Source: Thermoplasmata archaeon (lineage in GTDB: Archaea; Thermoplasmatota; Thermoplasmata; RBG-16-68-12; SOIM01). Taken from it: 64,000 bases of DNA. The stretch lies in contig JAGLME010000015.1 of the NCBI GenBank assembly GCA_023140195.1, positions 1-64,000 on the forward strand, read 5' to 3'. The notes below the pieces were generated by a model that was not told where the DNA came from, made no database searches, and saw only the letters and a list, made by a program, of their open reading frames with translations. A program made the position numbers and the translations under genes. Positions 6,988 to 15,643 of this stretch are shown one piece after another; position 1 is the stretch's first letter; every line of letters begins with the position of its first letter.

Positions 6988-8541
6988 TCAGCAACCGTAT
7001 TTCTGCCTGAGGAGGTTCTTCCTGATCTTGCCTGAGGTTGTTGTCGGAATTTCATCGGTAAGAACGACCTCTTTCGGGGCCTTGAAAGACGCCAGTTCTC
7101 TCTTGCAGTAATCTATTATCACTTGTTCGGTCGGCACCTCCCCCTTGGGGACTATTATCGCGACTATCCTCTCACCCCATATCTCATCCTTCAGACCTAT
7201 GACCGCTGCTTCCGACACATGTGGATGGCCATTCAGCACATTCTCCACCTCAATGGAATAGACGTTCTCTCCTCCAGTGATGATCATATCGTCCATCCTA
7301 TCCACTATAGTGACATATCCCTCCGGGTTGACCGTCGCCAGGTCTCTCGTGTGAAGCCAACCGTCCACTATCCTCTTCTCGGTCTCTTCAGGCAGTTTCC
7401 AGTATCCTGGAGTTATCGTCTTCCCTCGGGCGACTATCTCCCCGACTTCTTCATTGTCCGGCTCCACTTCCTCCCCATTCTCCCTTACGACTTTAAGGTG
7501 AACATCCTTGAAAGGCCTGCCCGCGGTAGCCAGATACTCCAGTCTCTCCTCGTATGGAAGTTCCTTGAGATGGTCCTTCAGGATGGACATCGTCAAGTAA
7601 GGGCTGGTCTCCGTCAGTCCATAGGTTTGGATGTAATCACAACCGAAGGTCTCAATGACCTTTCCTATCACGTCTGTCGCTATGGGTGCCCCTCCGCTCA
7701 TGACCAACCGGAAGCTGCTGAGATCGACACCGTCTATGTCAGGATGGTTCACAATCCTGGCCAGCATCGTGGGGATGAAGTTACTGACCGTCGCTCTGCC
7801 ACTCTCGATCGTCCGCAGGACCTTCCCAGCGTCGGTCTCTGGCGCAAACAGGTGCTTTCCTCCCACCATTGTGATCGCCCATGTGGACCACGCGTCGGCG
7901 AGATGATACATCGGTGACACGTGCAGCCAGGTGTCCTTCCTGTTCAGCTGGATCTCCTTTATCGCGTTGACGGCATGGACGCAGTTGTTGCGATGCGTCA
8001 GGATGACGCCTTTGGGTTTCCCGGTCGTTCCGCTTGTGTAGTAGAGATGCGCCATCTCGTCTTCATCGATTTCCGGCTTCGGGAGTTCGTGTGCGTCACC
8101 TTTGATGAGTTCATCATACAGAACGCCCTTACCAGGCATGCTGCCGTGCGGCTCCCCGGTCACCACTATCAAGTCCAAGCCGGACGTCTGATCCAACACA
8201 GGCCTGACCATCTCAAGCAAATGACCCTCAACTATGACGGCCTTGGAGCCCGAGTTCTCCAGTATGTGAGTGATGTCGCTGACCGACAGCCTGTGGTTGA
8301 TGGGCACCAAGACCGCCCCGATTCTCGCCACCGCGAAGTAGGCCTCTAGAAAATGATGGCAGTTCCTGTGGACAATGGCTATCCTATCTGATGATTCCAA
8401 ACCCCTTTCTGTCAAGCCCACAGCGAGTCTTTCTACTCTGTTCCTCAAATCCGAGTAGGTGTACCCGGTCTCCCCGCAGATCACCGCTTGCTCGTGCCCA
8501 TGGTTCTCGTCAGCCTCTTCCAGTATCTCCGAGAGAAGCAT
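6988..8541 (-). CDS. Acyl-CoA synthetase (AMP-forming), fatty acid type
   Basis: Full-length 517-residue ANL-superfamily enzyme. It should activate a carboxylic acid with ATP to an acyl-adenylate and then to acyl-CoA. Core motifs: YYTSGTTGKPKGVILTH (about 167), TYGLTETSP (about 310), GYWKLPEET, LHTRDLATVNPEGY, IVDRMDDMIITGGENVY and the catalytic lysine near the end in TTTSGKIRKN. GGGAG lies just before the ATG. It is the last gene of a minus-strand run with a 2-TM protein and a universal stress protein. With the acyl-CoA dehydrogenase at 58862 and the ETF genes at 35256-38467 it fits beta-oxidation. Chain length cannot be read from sequence. Confidence 0.9.
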   Translation of the reverse strand: MLLSEILEEADENHGHEQAVICGETGYTYSDLRNRVERLAVGLTERGLESSDRIAIVHRNCHHFLEAYFAVARIGAVLVPINHRLSVSDITHILENSGSKAVIVEGHLLEMVRPVLDQTSGLDLIVVTGEPHGSMPGKGVLYDELIKGDAHELPKPEIDEDEMAHLYYTSGTTGKPKGVILTHRNNCVHAVNAIKEIQLNRKDTWLHVSPMYHLADAWSTWAITMVGGKHLFAPETDAGKVLRTIESGRATVSNFIPTMLARIVNHPDIDGVDLSSFRLVMSGGAPIATDVIGKVIETFGCDYIQTYGLTETSPYLTMSILKDHLKELPYEERLEYLATAGRPFKDVHLKVVRENGEEVEPDNEEVGEIVARGKTITPGYWKLPEETEKRIVDGWLHTRDLATVNPEGYVTIVDRMDDMIITGGENVYSIEVENVLNGHPHVSEAAVIGLKDEIWGERIVAIIVPKGEVPTEQVIIDYCKRELASFKAPKEVVLTDEIPTTTSGKIRKNLLRQKYGC

Positions 8542-8559
8542 TTGATGTCTCCCCTTCGA

Positions 8560-8835
8560 CTATTCGATCTCATGTTCTTCCAGGAATGCCTCGTGGACAT
8601 ACCAGTACAACCCCCAGATGGAGAACCCCAAGACTATCCAGATGAGCCAGAATTCCGCGAACATCTCTCCCACCGAGTTGATGTTCACCAGCACTTTGTA
8701 TGTCCCTGTCGTGATCCCGTTCCACCACGCTACCAGCCAAGTGATGATCGTAATGAGCCCAGTACCGAATATCATCCCCAGGCCCAGCATTCCCGCTATG
8801 TCCTTCGCTCTCTCCGATTTCTTCCCCAAGTCCAT
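8560..8835 (-). CDS. Small 2-TM membrane protein
   Basis: About 91 residues from the ATG at 8835, preceded by AAGGAGGTGG. A GTG at 8871 overlaps the stop codon of the stress-protein gene and would add 12 residues by translational coupling, so the start is not settled. Two helices (about 16-38 and 59-81) are rich in Trp (WLVAWWNG, WLIWIVLGF). The C-terminus is acidic. It sits between the universal stress protein and the acyl-CoA synthetase. It resembles generic 2TM-domain proteins, and no function is known. Confidence 0.65.
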   Translation of the reverse strand: MDLGKKSERAKDIAGMLGLGMIFGTGLITIITWLVAWWNGITTGTYKVLVNINSVGEMFAEFWLIWIVLGFSIWGLYWYVHEAFLEEHEIE

Positions 8836-8867
8836 CCACCTCCTTGATTCAAGATCTCGAGCTAACC

Positions 8868-9710
8868 TCACTTCGACTTCCTTTGTTTTGGATCCTCTCT
8901 GAAGATCAATGTTGGCCTTCGGGAGTGGTGCATTACCTTGGACACGACATCTCCCAGGAGAAGGTCAACGACCGCTGATGTTCCCTTGTACCCCATCACC
9001 ACGAGTCTGTAGTCCCCCTTCCTCGCTTCCTTCAGGATCTCCTCTGCTGGATGACCAGTGCTGACCTTGGGGGTCGCCTTGATCCCCTTCTCCTTCAGTG
9101 CTTCGGCTCCGGTCCTCGCTATCTCGGTGGCGCGCTCCACGATCTTCGGGTCGTCCGATGGTGCAACGCTGAGGATCGTCACCTCAGATCCTGCCTTTTG
9201 AGCTAACCTCGATGCATAGTCGATCGCATCGTCGGCGTATTTGGAGCCTCCCGTGCACATGAGTATCTTGGAGAAACCTCTCGGATTCTTGACCACCAGG
9301 ACTGGAACCTTGGAATGGTGGACGATTTGACTCGAAACCCCGCCGAGCAGAGCTTCCATGAGCACAGATCTGCCGTGGCATCCGACGACTATCAGGTCTA
9401 TCTCTTCTTCATGGGCCACCCTCAGCAGCTCTTCGGCGGGAGAGATACCTTCGACCAGCTTTCCGGTGGCCTTTATGCCGAACCTCTCCCCAAGTAGCTC
9501 GGTCCGCATGACGATGGCTCTTCTCTCCTCCATTATCTCTTCCCTCTTGAGAGCTGGTACGGTCCCGAAGAGGCTGTAGACCTGAAGCTCCTCCACCACA
9601 TGCAAGGCCACCAGTTCGGCGCCCAAGACCTTGCACAGGCTCGCTGTGTAATCCAACGGCATGCATTCTTCTATGTTGATGTCCACGCCAACCAATACCT
9701 TCTTTATCAT
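8868..9710 (-). CDS. Tandem universal stress protein (two UspA domains)
   Basis: Protein of 280 residues with two UspA folds (about 1-145 and 146-275). The ATP-binding signature G-x2-G-x9-G-S/T is visible in domain 1 (VVGCHGRSVLMEALLGGVS) and in domain 2 (VVMGYKGTSAVVDLLLGDV). GGAGGATTTCGAG precedes the ATG. UspA domains bind ATP or AMP and modulate stress or transport functions. It lies between a TauE/SafE permease gene and a 2-TM protein gene, all on one strand with small gaps, so it may regulate the neighbouring permeases. That link is inference. Confidence 0.88.
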   Translation of the reverse strand: MIKKVLVGVDINIEECMPLDYTASLCKVLGAELVALHVVEELQVYSLFGTVPALKREEIMEERRAIVMRTELLGERFGIKATGKLVEGISPAEELLRVAHEEEIDLIVVGCHGRSVLMEALLGGVSSQIVHHSKVPVLVVKNPRGFSKILMCTGGSKYADDAIDYASRLAQKAGSEVTILSVAPSDDPKIVERATEIARTGAEALKEKGIKATPKVSTGHPAEEILKEARKGDYRLVVMGYKGTSAVVDLLLGDVVSKVMHHSRRPTLIFREDPKQRKSK

Positions 9711-9729
9711 CTCGAAATCCTCCGAAACC

Positions 9730-10497
9730 TCACGCCGTGAATACCGTTTGCAGTATTATCACGAGTCCTAGGATCATTATGGCCAATCCCACAACGGCCC
9801 TCAGGTTCCTCGCATGCAGTCTCTTGACAGTGAGCGCCGAGAACGGGACCGATAATATGGCACCTATTGTGAGCGGTAAGGTGAAGCCGATTTCCGTCCA
9901 GCCAACGTACATCCAGGCAGCTACCCCGGCTATGGAGGCGATGCCCTCGGCCAGTGATGTTATCCCCACTGCGCTCTTGGTCTCCACGCCCGACAATATC
10001 TGGCCTCCGGTGGCCATCGGTCCGTATCCTCCCCCACTGAGACCTTTGTTGAATGCCGAGACAAGTCCCAGGCCGACAATCCTTCCCCAGGTGAAGACGA
10101 ACGTCCTGCCGATCAACACCAGTATGACAATTCCCAGGGCGAAGACCAGCACCCCGATGTACAGCTTCAGGATGAACGGGTCCAGCCATACGGCAACGAA
10201 GGCGGCTATCACCACGCCCACGATGCTGCAGGCACCCAATATTCCCGCGATCTTCAGATCTGGGGAACCAAATGTGAAATCAACGTTCCTGACGAAGTGG
10301 TGAGAAATCCCAGCAAACATCCCGGCGACGAACTGTGAGATCAACAGGGGCGGAACGAAATCCAGGGGACTGTAACCCATCAGGAGAAGTACTGCCGCAA
10401 GGCTGGTGCCGTAACCCATTCCCAGTGTGGCGTCGACGTACTCGGTCACGAACGAGAGGAATCCTATGATTAACATCACTGTCAAACTCAGTTCCAC
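9730..10497 (-). CDS. TauE/SafE family permease (first of a pair)
   Basis: Protein of 255 residues with about eight membrane helices and the family hallmark repeated halves (LSFVTEYVDATLGMGYGT near the N-terminus, GGGYGPMATGGQILSG mid-protein). The start is GTG at 10497, preceded by GGAGAGG. TauE/SafE proteins move sulfite, sulfonates or related anions. The substrate here is unknown. The next gene upstream on the same strand (10591-11388) is another member with only distant similarity, so the two may form a heteromer or have separate substrates. A universal stress protein gene follows 19 bases downstream. Confidence 0.85.
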   Translation of the reverse strand: MELSLTVMLIIGFLSFVTEYVDATLGMGYGTSLAAVLLLMGYSPLDFVPPLLISQFVAGMFAGISHHFVRNVDFTFGSPDLKIAGILGACSIVGVVIAAFVAVWLDPFILKLYIGVLVFALGIVILVLIGRTFVFTWGRIVGLGLVSAFNKGLSGGGYGPMATGGQILSGVETKSAVGITSLAEGIASIAGVAAWMYVGWTEIGFTLPLTIGAILSVPFSALTVKRLHARNLRAVVGLAIMILGLVIILQTVFTA

Positions 10498-10590
10498 TTG
10501 ACGCCTCTCCTGTCACTCTCCATGCCCCTTCCGACCTTTTCACGTATTGCCGTTGGTCTTAAAACTCTTTTTCATGCGTTGGTCAGCGGA

Positions 10591-11388
10591 TCATACGCCA
10601 AGTATCAGATCCACGGTCATCTTCCCGGCTGCGATGAACATGACAAGAATGAAGATGAGCCCCACTGACCTTGTCTTCAGTTTCTTCAAACCCCATCTGG
10701 AGCCCACGAACGCGCCCACGAACACGATAGGCCAGAGCAGCGCTATCAGGTTGAAGTCTATCGCCAGGGAGGGTTTCAGCCACAAGTAGCTGAAGAAGCC
10801 GAATATGGAAGTGACAACGATCATTGCAGAAGAGGTCCCTATCGCCTTCCTGGTGCCACGTCCGAGGACGTAGACCAATAGAGGAACGTTGACCAGGCCC
10901 CCGCCTATGCCCAGACCCCCCGACAGGAACCCGGAAGCCAGTGTGCCGTTCGCCGAGGCTGCAGTCCTCCCTCTGGTCATCATGGAATCGTCGTCCTCGT
11001 CCTCCGGTCTCCGGTTCTTCCTCCAATCATAGAGCATCTTGATTCCCATTATCACGATGACGGTCACGAAGAACGCCAGGAAGACCTGCTTGGAGGTGTT
11101 CAGGTTGAAGAACGCACCTATGACCGCGCCGATGAGCGCTCCCGTTATGAGGATGCCTGCCAGTTTGAAGTTCACGAGCCCCTTTCTGTGGTGGTTGATG
11201 GTTGCCGCCAGACCCGTGGCAGTTGTGAATGTGAGCGAAACGGGAACAGCGATGTCCTCAGCTCCCTCACCCGTGAAGGCCAGTGATAGAAGGATCGGTA
11301 CATAGAGAAGACCTCCCCCGAGCCCAAGGTTGGAGTATATGAAGGCAACCCCGAACACGAGGATGACCAGGAGGACCAATTGCCACAT
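10591..11388 (-). CDS. TauE/SafE family permease (second of a pair)
   Basis: About 265 residues with eight predicted helices and family motifs near each half (YSNLGLGGGLLYVPIL and GFLSGGLGIGGGLVNVPLL). A cytoplasmic charged loop (RKNRRPEDEDDDS) separates the halves. A longer frame begins at 11415, but its first codons overlap the TATA-like GGTTTATTTGCG, so the ATG at 11388 in a near-leaderless transcript is preferred. It heads the minus-strand run that continues with the second permease and the stress protein. A perfect 6-bp palindrome lies on its promoter. Confidence 0.83.
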   Translation of the reverse strand: MWQLVLLVILVFGVAFIYSNLGLGGGLLYVPILLSLAFTGEGAEDIAVPVSLTFTTATGLAATINHHRKGLVNFKLAGILITGALIGAVIGAFFNLNTSKQVFLAFFVTVIVIMGIKMLYDWRKNRRPEDEDDDSMMTRGRTAASANGTLASGFLSGGLGIGGGLVNVPLLVYVLGRGTRKAIGTSSAMIVVTSIFGFFSYLWLKPSLAIDFNLIALLWPIVFVGAFVGSRWGLKKLKTRSVGLIFILVMFIAAGKMTVDLILGV

Positions 11389-11417
11389 CTCGAAGCGAGT
11401 ATGAGCGATTCGCAAAT

Positions 11418-11435
11418 AAACCTAACGAGAGGTTT
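11418..11435. promoter_or_regulatory. Palindrome on the promoter of the TauE/SafE run
   Basis: AAACCT-AACGAG-AGGTTT, a perfect 6-bp inverted repeat with 6-base spacer. It overlaps the TATA-like element of the leftward permease gene and lies 29 bases before the rightward ThiI-like gene. The position suits a repressor site acting on one or both genes. No second copy was noticed in the window. Confidence 0.4.
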
Positions 11436-11463
11436 TAGTAGAGAGTTCCGATAATGAGAGCGC

Positions 11464-12330
11464 ATGCTGTATCTGGTCAGGTATGGGGAGATCGGTCTCA
11501 AGTCGCCGCAGGTCAGGAGAAGGCTCAGGGACAGGCTGGTCACCAATATCCAGGATTCGTTCCTGAATGAAGGTGTGGAGTGTCTTACCTCCGCTGAGGA
11601 AGGCAGGGTCTACGTTAGGTCCGAGAATCATGAGGTCGCCTCGCATATCTTGTCCAGGACCTTTGGGGTGGTCTCCTTCAGCGCGGTCGAGGAGTGCTCT
11701 TCGTCCATGGAGGATATCAAGAAAAACGTCATGGAACACTTCAAGGACGATCTAAAGGAGGGAGTGTCATTCGCCATCAGGGCGAGGAGGACTGGCACGC
11801 ATCCATATTCGAGTCAGGATCTGGCCGTCGAGCTGGGATCTGCCGTAATGTCGGCCTTCGAAGGTCTGAGCGTTGACCTGACAGAACCGGACCTGGAGAT
11901 ATTCGTTGAGGTCAGGGGGAAGGACGTATACCTGTACCGGGAAATCATCCGTGGACCAGCCGGCTTGCCGCTTGGGAGCCAGGGCAAGGTCCTGGGTAGG
12001 GTGGAAGACATCAATGACGCGGTTTCATGTTGGCTCATGATGAAGAGGGGATGCAAGGTCCATTTCACACATCGAAACAGAGATGATCTGGTCAAGGTCC
12101 TGGAAAGCTGGGACCCAAAACCCAGGTCGCACCAGGTTCATGACTATTCCGAGATGGATGACCTTGCCAAGAAACTAAAGGTCGAAGGACTGGTGTTCGG
12201 GAACGATATCGACAATCTAGAATTCGAGAAGAAAGAGTTCCTGGCGATATTCTTCCCCGTTGTTGGGCTCTCCGCGGAGGAGATATCCTCGCTTGCCGAA
12301 CGGATCGGACTAGAAGACGACTCCCATTAG
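11464..12330 (+). CDS. ThiI-like protein (NFLD-THUMP) with degenerate PP-loop domain
   Basis: Protein of 288 residues. Residues 1-60 (MLYLVRYGEIGLKS...) and about 61-165 match the N-terminal ferredoxin-like and THUMP domains of ThiI, which makes 4-thiouridine in tRNA. The next part still aligns with the AANH domain (GSQGKVLG..., WLMMKRGCKVHFTH, FPVVGLSAEEISSLAERIG). However, the ATP-binding SGGxDS motif is replaced by RVEDIND near residues 179-185, and the chain ends shortly after the last match. ThiI proteins are usually about 380-480 residues. The family predicts tRNA binding, but ATP-dependent adenylation looks impossible. Frames are continuous on both sides, so this is not a sequencing frameshift. 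Confidence 0.75.
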   Translation: MLYLVRYGEIGLKSPQVRRRLRDRLVTNIQDSFLNEGVECLTSAEEGRVYVRSENHEVASHILSRTFGVVSFSAVEECSSSMEDIKKNVMEHFKDDLKEGVSFAIRARRTGTHPYSSQDLAVELGSAVMSAFEGLSVDLTEPDLEIFVEVRGKDVYLYREIIRGPAGLPLGSQGKVLGRVEDINDAVSCWLMMKRGCKVHFTHRNRDDLVKVLESWDPKPRSHQVHDYSEMDDLAKKLKVEGLVFGNDIDNLEFEKKEFLAIFFPVVGLSAEEISSLAERIGLEDDSH

Positions 12331-12438
12331 GAAACCCAGCAAGTAACAAACAAAGCCGACGACTGCAATCACCAAGATTGCATCCGAGGCCCCGAGATCA
12401 AAACGCGACATATCCGCATTGCCTATTTTCTGCGACAT
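12310..12438 (-). CDS. Possible 42-residue single-helix membrane protein
   Basis: ATG at 12438, stop at 12310. A polar start (MSQKIGNADMSRFDLGASD) is followed by one hydrophobic helix (AILVIAVVGFVCYLLGFLMG). It overlaps the 3' end of the ThiI-like gene on the other strand by 21 bases and lies downstream of L15e in the same direction. No clear ribosome site is seen. AT-rich GGATAATAAC about 45 bases upstream could be a promoter. The hydrophobic pattern is the main support. Confidence 0.35.
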   Translation of the reverse strand: MSQKIGNADMSRFDLGASDAILVIAVVGFVCYLLGFLMGVVF

Positions 12439-12505
12439 GGTCGTCTGAGAGCAGAACACGGTCGTTCTTAACCGTTATTGCGTTATTATCCAGCCTGATA
12501 GAATA

Positions 12506-13168
12506 CTATTTGCCCTTGCCATCATGCGCTCGGATGGAGGGTCTGATCTTCTCTGCACCCTTTCCTTTCCTTCGGAGTCCCCTGCCCTTCTTACCTGCTG
12601 GCGTGAGCCCCCTGAAGACCCTTCCCTTGTTGGCGGAATTGCAGATCCAGTTTATCTTCGGGTCATTGACTATGCTCGGGTGATGCGGGTCGACCAGTAT
12701 GACTTCGTAATACTTGCTCTTGCCGTCCTGACCCACCCAATAGGATGAAAGGATCTCCATGTTGGGATACTTCCTGGCCGTCCTCTCCTCGGCTATCCTC
12801 TGGATGCTCTTGCCCATGGTGATCTTGGAGATGCCCTTTCTCTTCTGCCTTCTTCCGGCCTTGATGGCATGCTTCCTGAGCCCTCCGCGTCTCACCCTCG
12901 CACGAACCACGATGTAGCCGTGCTTTGCCTTGTATCCGAGCGTCCTGGCCCTGTCGATCCTCGTAGGTCTCTCGACCCTTACGAAAGAGTTGCCTCTCCT
13001 CCACTCGAGCATCCTCCCCCTTCTGAGGTCGTTGACATAGTTCGAACCCGGTGTCTTCCATGCGTCTCGCACGAACTGATACATGCTCCTTGTTTCTGGT
13101 GCGACAACCTCTTCCTCCTCAACGGGAGGCGTTGGTTCCTCGGTCGTGGGCTTCTCTTTCTTAGGCAT
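12506..13168 (-). CDS. rpl15e: 50S ribosomal protein L15e
   Basis: Protein of 220 residues. The conserved L15e core begins near residue 29 ([20 protein letters not shown]) and runs to the basic C-terminus ([20 protein letters not shown]). The first 28 residues are an acidic, proline-rich extension ([17 protein letters not shown]) not found in most L15e proteins. A TATA-like GCTTTATATCG near 13240 gives a leader of about 50 bases, and GAGAG precedes the ATG. L15e is a large-subunit protein confined to archaea and eukaryotes. Confidence 0.95.
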   Translation of the reverse strand: MPKKEKPTTEEPTPPVEEEEVVAPETRSMYQFVRDAWKTPGSNYVNDLRRGRMLEWRRGNSFVRVERPTRIDRARTLGYKAKHGYIVVRARVRRGGLRKHAIKAGRRQKRKGISKITMGKSIQRIAEERTARKYPNMEILSSYWVGQDGKSKYYEVILVDPHHPSIVNDPKINWICNSANKGRVFRGLTPAGKKGRGLRRKGKGAEKIRPSIRAHDGKGK

Positions 13169-13272
13169 CTCTCATCTCTCTGTATCATTCAGGTCCATAT
13201 CTGGCAATCCAGAAGTGGAAGAGTCTAATTATCCAATCGATATAAAGCCTTTGTGCACGTCCTGGTGGTGGA

Positions 13273-15642
13273 TCACATGAAATCCTTGAGCGTCAGGTCC
13301 TTGTTGGTGGTCTTTACCTCCTTCTTTTTCTCTTTCTTCTTGAAGTCCCCCTCGAACAAGGTGGCCTGCTGGGACCCCGCGAGCAAGCTCTTCTCGTCCC
13401 AGTCGAAGTGGTCGGTTATGTAGGATAATGTGTGTGCTATCCTTCTGGCGTAGTAATCCTTGTCTGGTGTTGACTCGAACTTCCTGCCGCTAACATACGG
13501 CTCCACTTCCAACGGGGTCTTCCTTCCGTTGGTCACTATCCACGAGACCTTCATCCCCGGCGTGAACTCGTATCCCATTTTCTGGAGCTTTCTGGCGGCC
13601 TGCACGTTTGCCATTGAGTTTGGATTTGCGTACTGCTTCGGGTCCTTGCACGTCCTGGAGATGACAAGTTGCTCGGGCGGTACCTTGCCCTGCTGGACAT
13701 CCGATACTGTGTCCCTTGCTATCTTTATCACCCCGTTCACATCGTCCTCCAGCAATCTTTCGAAAACGACTTCCTGGGTCTTGCCTTGAAGGTCGAACGC
13801 ATCCGTCCTCCGGAGCTCGTAGCCTCGAACGATCATCTTCTCTTCGGGCCAGACAGCCTTCCCGACGTACCTCTTCTTCCTTCCGTGAGAAAAGAAAGCG
13901 GAAAGGACCTGCTCGAATTCCAGCACCGCACCTCCTTTGGAGAAGCGCTCGGCCGCCTTGGTTCCGAACTCCACTGATTGCTCTAGATTGTCATGCGGTG
14001 ATTTCAGGAAGATGCTGTCCGTGTCCCCATAAATGATCTGAATACCCTCTTCCTCCAGCTTGCTGATTATGCTCTTGATGTTCTCCCTGGCGAATGCGGT
14101 GATGCTTGCCCCTATCTTGGGATTTGTGAACCTGTAGAATGCCGAAGCGAACACTCCGTAGAAGGCGTTCATCAGGGTCTTGACCGCGTCCTGAAGGCCG
14201 TAATAGTACTTCCTCTCATCCTCGGTCCCCGCCTCCTTCATCTTCCTCTTGATGTCATCCCTCTCTTTCATCAGCCTGTCCAGTATTTTCGGTAGCAGAC
14301 CTTCCTTCTGATCCGCGGAGAGGAAATGAACACCTATTGGGCTGACCGTCTGTCCGGAATCGTCCACTGTGGTAAAGCAAACGTTCTTCTCGATAATCAG
14401 ACTGGGATACATGGCCTTGAAGTCCAGCACGCACAGCCAGTGGTGTATCCCGGGTTTGATGGCATGGACATAACCGCCTTCAATGGACTCGGTGGTCCTG
14501 TCCCTCCGGGTCATCGGGACCCCGATGTTGTTCTTGTCCGCTTCTCTTATGAGTATCGAATCGATCAGCGTGGATGTCCTTCCGTTCAGGACCTCGTCGA
14601 CTGGGAGTTTGGAGACAGTTGCAAGGTCCATGGACTTGTTTATGATCTCTATCTTCTCCAGGATCCGCAGGGCCAGTTCAGCATCTCTCAAGCAGTATTT
14701 GATTACCTTCTCGGAGTCCTTCTCCCATTCTTCGTCAATGCTTGATGGATCAACATCAGCCTTCTGCTCCCCAAGTAGAAGTTGTGATACATGGTTCAAG
14801 GTCTCCTGTTTTGGTTTGAGTTGCTTCTTAGCATTCCACCACGCGTCCGCGATTATCCTGCCATGAGCCCTCCAGAATCGGTTGCCGATGTGCCGCAGGG
14901 GTGTGTCGTTCCTGCTCCATCTCAGGTTCTTGATGCCCAACTTCTCGGCCCTTTCCTCTATCACTGGAATGTCGTATCCATCGATGTTGTACCCGGTTAT
15001 GACGTCCGGGTCTTCATCACGAATGAGCTTCTCGAAGTTCTCGATCATCTCTCTCTCGGTGCCCTCGAGGCGGACATGTCTCAGTTCTCCATCCTCTCTG
15101 ATCGCCACCCCGATGACCAGCAGGTGCCTGTCCTTGATGCTGTTCTCTATGTCGAAGCTCAGGATCTTGAGTTCTGGGTGGAGAGGTTCGATCTCCTCGA
15201 AACCTTCGGCCCTGACCACCAGGTCAGTCGTTCTGTCCTTCTCGATCTCCTCCCCTTCAACTCTGACACTGGATGCAAGGTCCATATCGTAGACGAAACG
15301 ATGTGCGAACGGGATGTCCGCTGCCAGCACCTGCCTTGCTCCGCCAGCTCTGCATCTTTCCCTGTATTCCGGCGTCTTCCAGGGATGCCTCAGGGTGATC
15401 TTGGAGCATTGGGTGGGTACATTCTCGTACTCGAGCTCCTTGGGTTCGATCTTCAGGACCTCACCGTCCTTTCTCAGCTCGTCCAGCAGCCTCTCGGGCG
15501 GTTCCACTGCATAGAAGTAGGGCTTGAAACCCTCGTACTGGATCGTGATCGACTTGCCTTCCTTTGTTCTCCCGAACAGCTCAACGGTCACATTGTCCCT
15601 ATCGTAGGATGCTGTCAGAAGTCTAACGTCCCAGGTCCCCAT
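13273..15642 (-). CDS. polB: Family B replicative DNA polymerase
   Basis: Full-length 789-residue enzyme. The 3'-5' exonuclease has Exo I LSFDIENS (Asp164, Glu166), Exo II GYNIDGYDIPVI and Exo III YCLRDAELA. The polymerase motifs are DFKAMYPSLI (A), LMNAFYGVFAS (B) and IIYGDTDSIF (C), all with catalytic residues intact. Near the C-terminus QATLFEGDF resembles a sliding-clamp-binding peptide, and the last residues are lysine-rich. It begins one base after the stop of the YchF gene, so the two are probably co-transcribed. No intein is present in the polymerase motifs. Confidence 0.95.
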   Translation of the reverse strand: MGTWDVRLLTASYDRDNVTVELFGRTKEGKSITIQYEGFKPYFYAVEPPERLLDELRKDGEVLKIEPKELEYENVPTQCSKITLRHPWKTPEYRERCRAGGARQVLAADIPFAHRFVYDMDLASSVRVEGEEIEKDRTTDLVVRAEGFEEIEPLHPELKILSFDIENSIKDRHLLVIGVAIREDGELRHVRLEGTEREMIENFEKLIRDEDPDVITGYNIDGYDIPVIEERAEKLGIKNLRWSRNDTPLRHIGNRFWRAHGRIIADAWWNAKKQLKPKQETLNHVSQLLLGEQKADVDPSSIDEEWEKDSEKVIKYCLRDAELALRILEKIEIINKSMDLATVSKLPVDEVLNGRTSTLIDSILIREADKNNIGVPMTRRDRTTESIEGGYVHAIKPGIHHWLCVLDFKAMYPSLIIEKNVCFTTVDDSGQTVSPIGVHFLSADQKEGLLPKILDRLMKERDDIKRKMKEAGTEDERKYYYGLQDAVKTLMNAFYGVFASAFYRFTNPKIGASITAFARENIKSIISKLEEEGIQIIYGDTDSIFLKSPHDNLEQSVEFGTKAAERFSKGGAVLEFEQVLSAFFSHGRKKRYVGKAVWPEEKMIVRGYELRRTDAFDLQGKTQEVVFERLLEDDVNGVIKIARDTVSDVQQGKVPPEQLVISRTCKDPKQYANPNSMANVQAARKLQKMGYEFTPGMKVSWIVTNGRKTPLEVEPYVSGRKFESTPDKDYYARRIAHTLSYITDHFDWDEKSLLAGSQQATLFEGDFKKKEKKKEVKTTNKDLTLKDFM

Positions 15643-15643
15643 T

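Noticed and set aside
11985-12025. Frameshift or sequencing error destroying the ThiI PP-loop
   Set aside because: Recognisable family sequence continues in the same frame on both sides with no length change, so substitution rather than frameshift is indicated.
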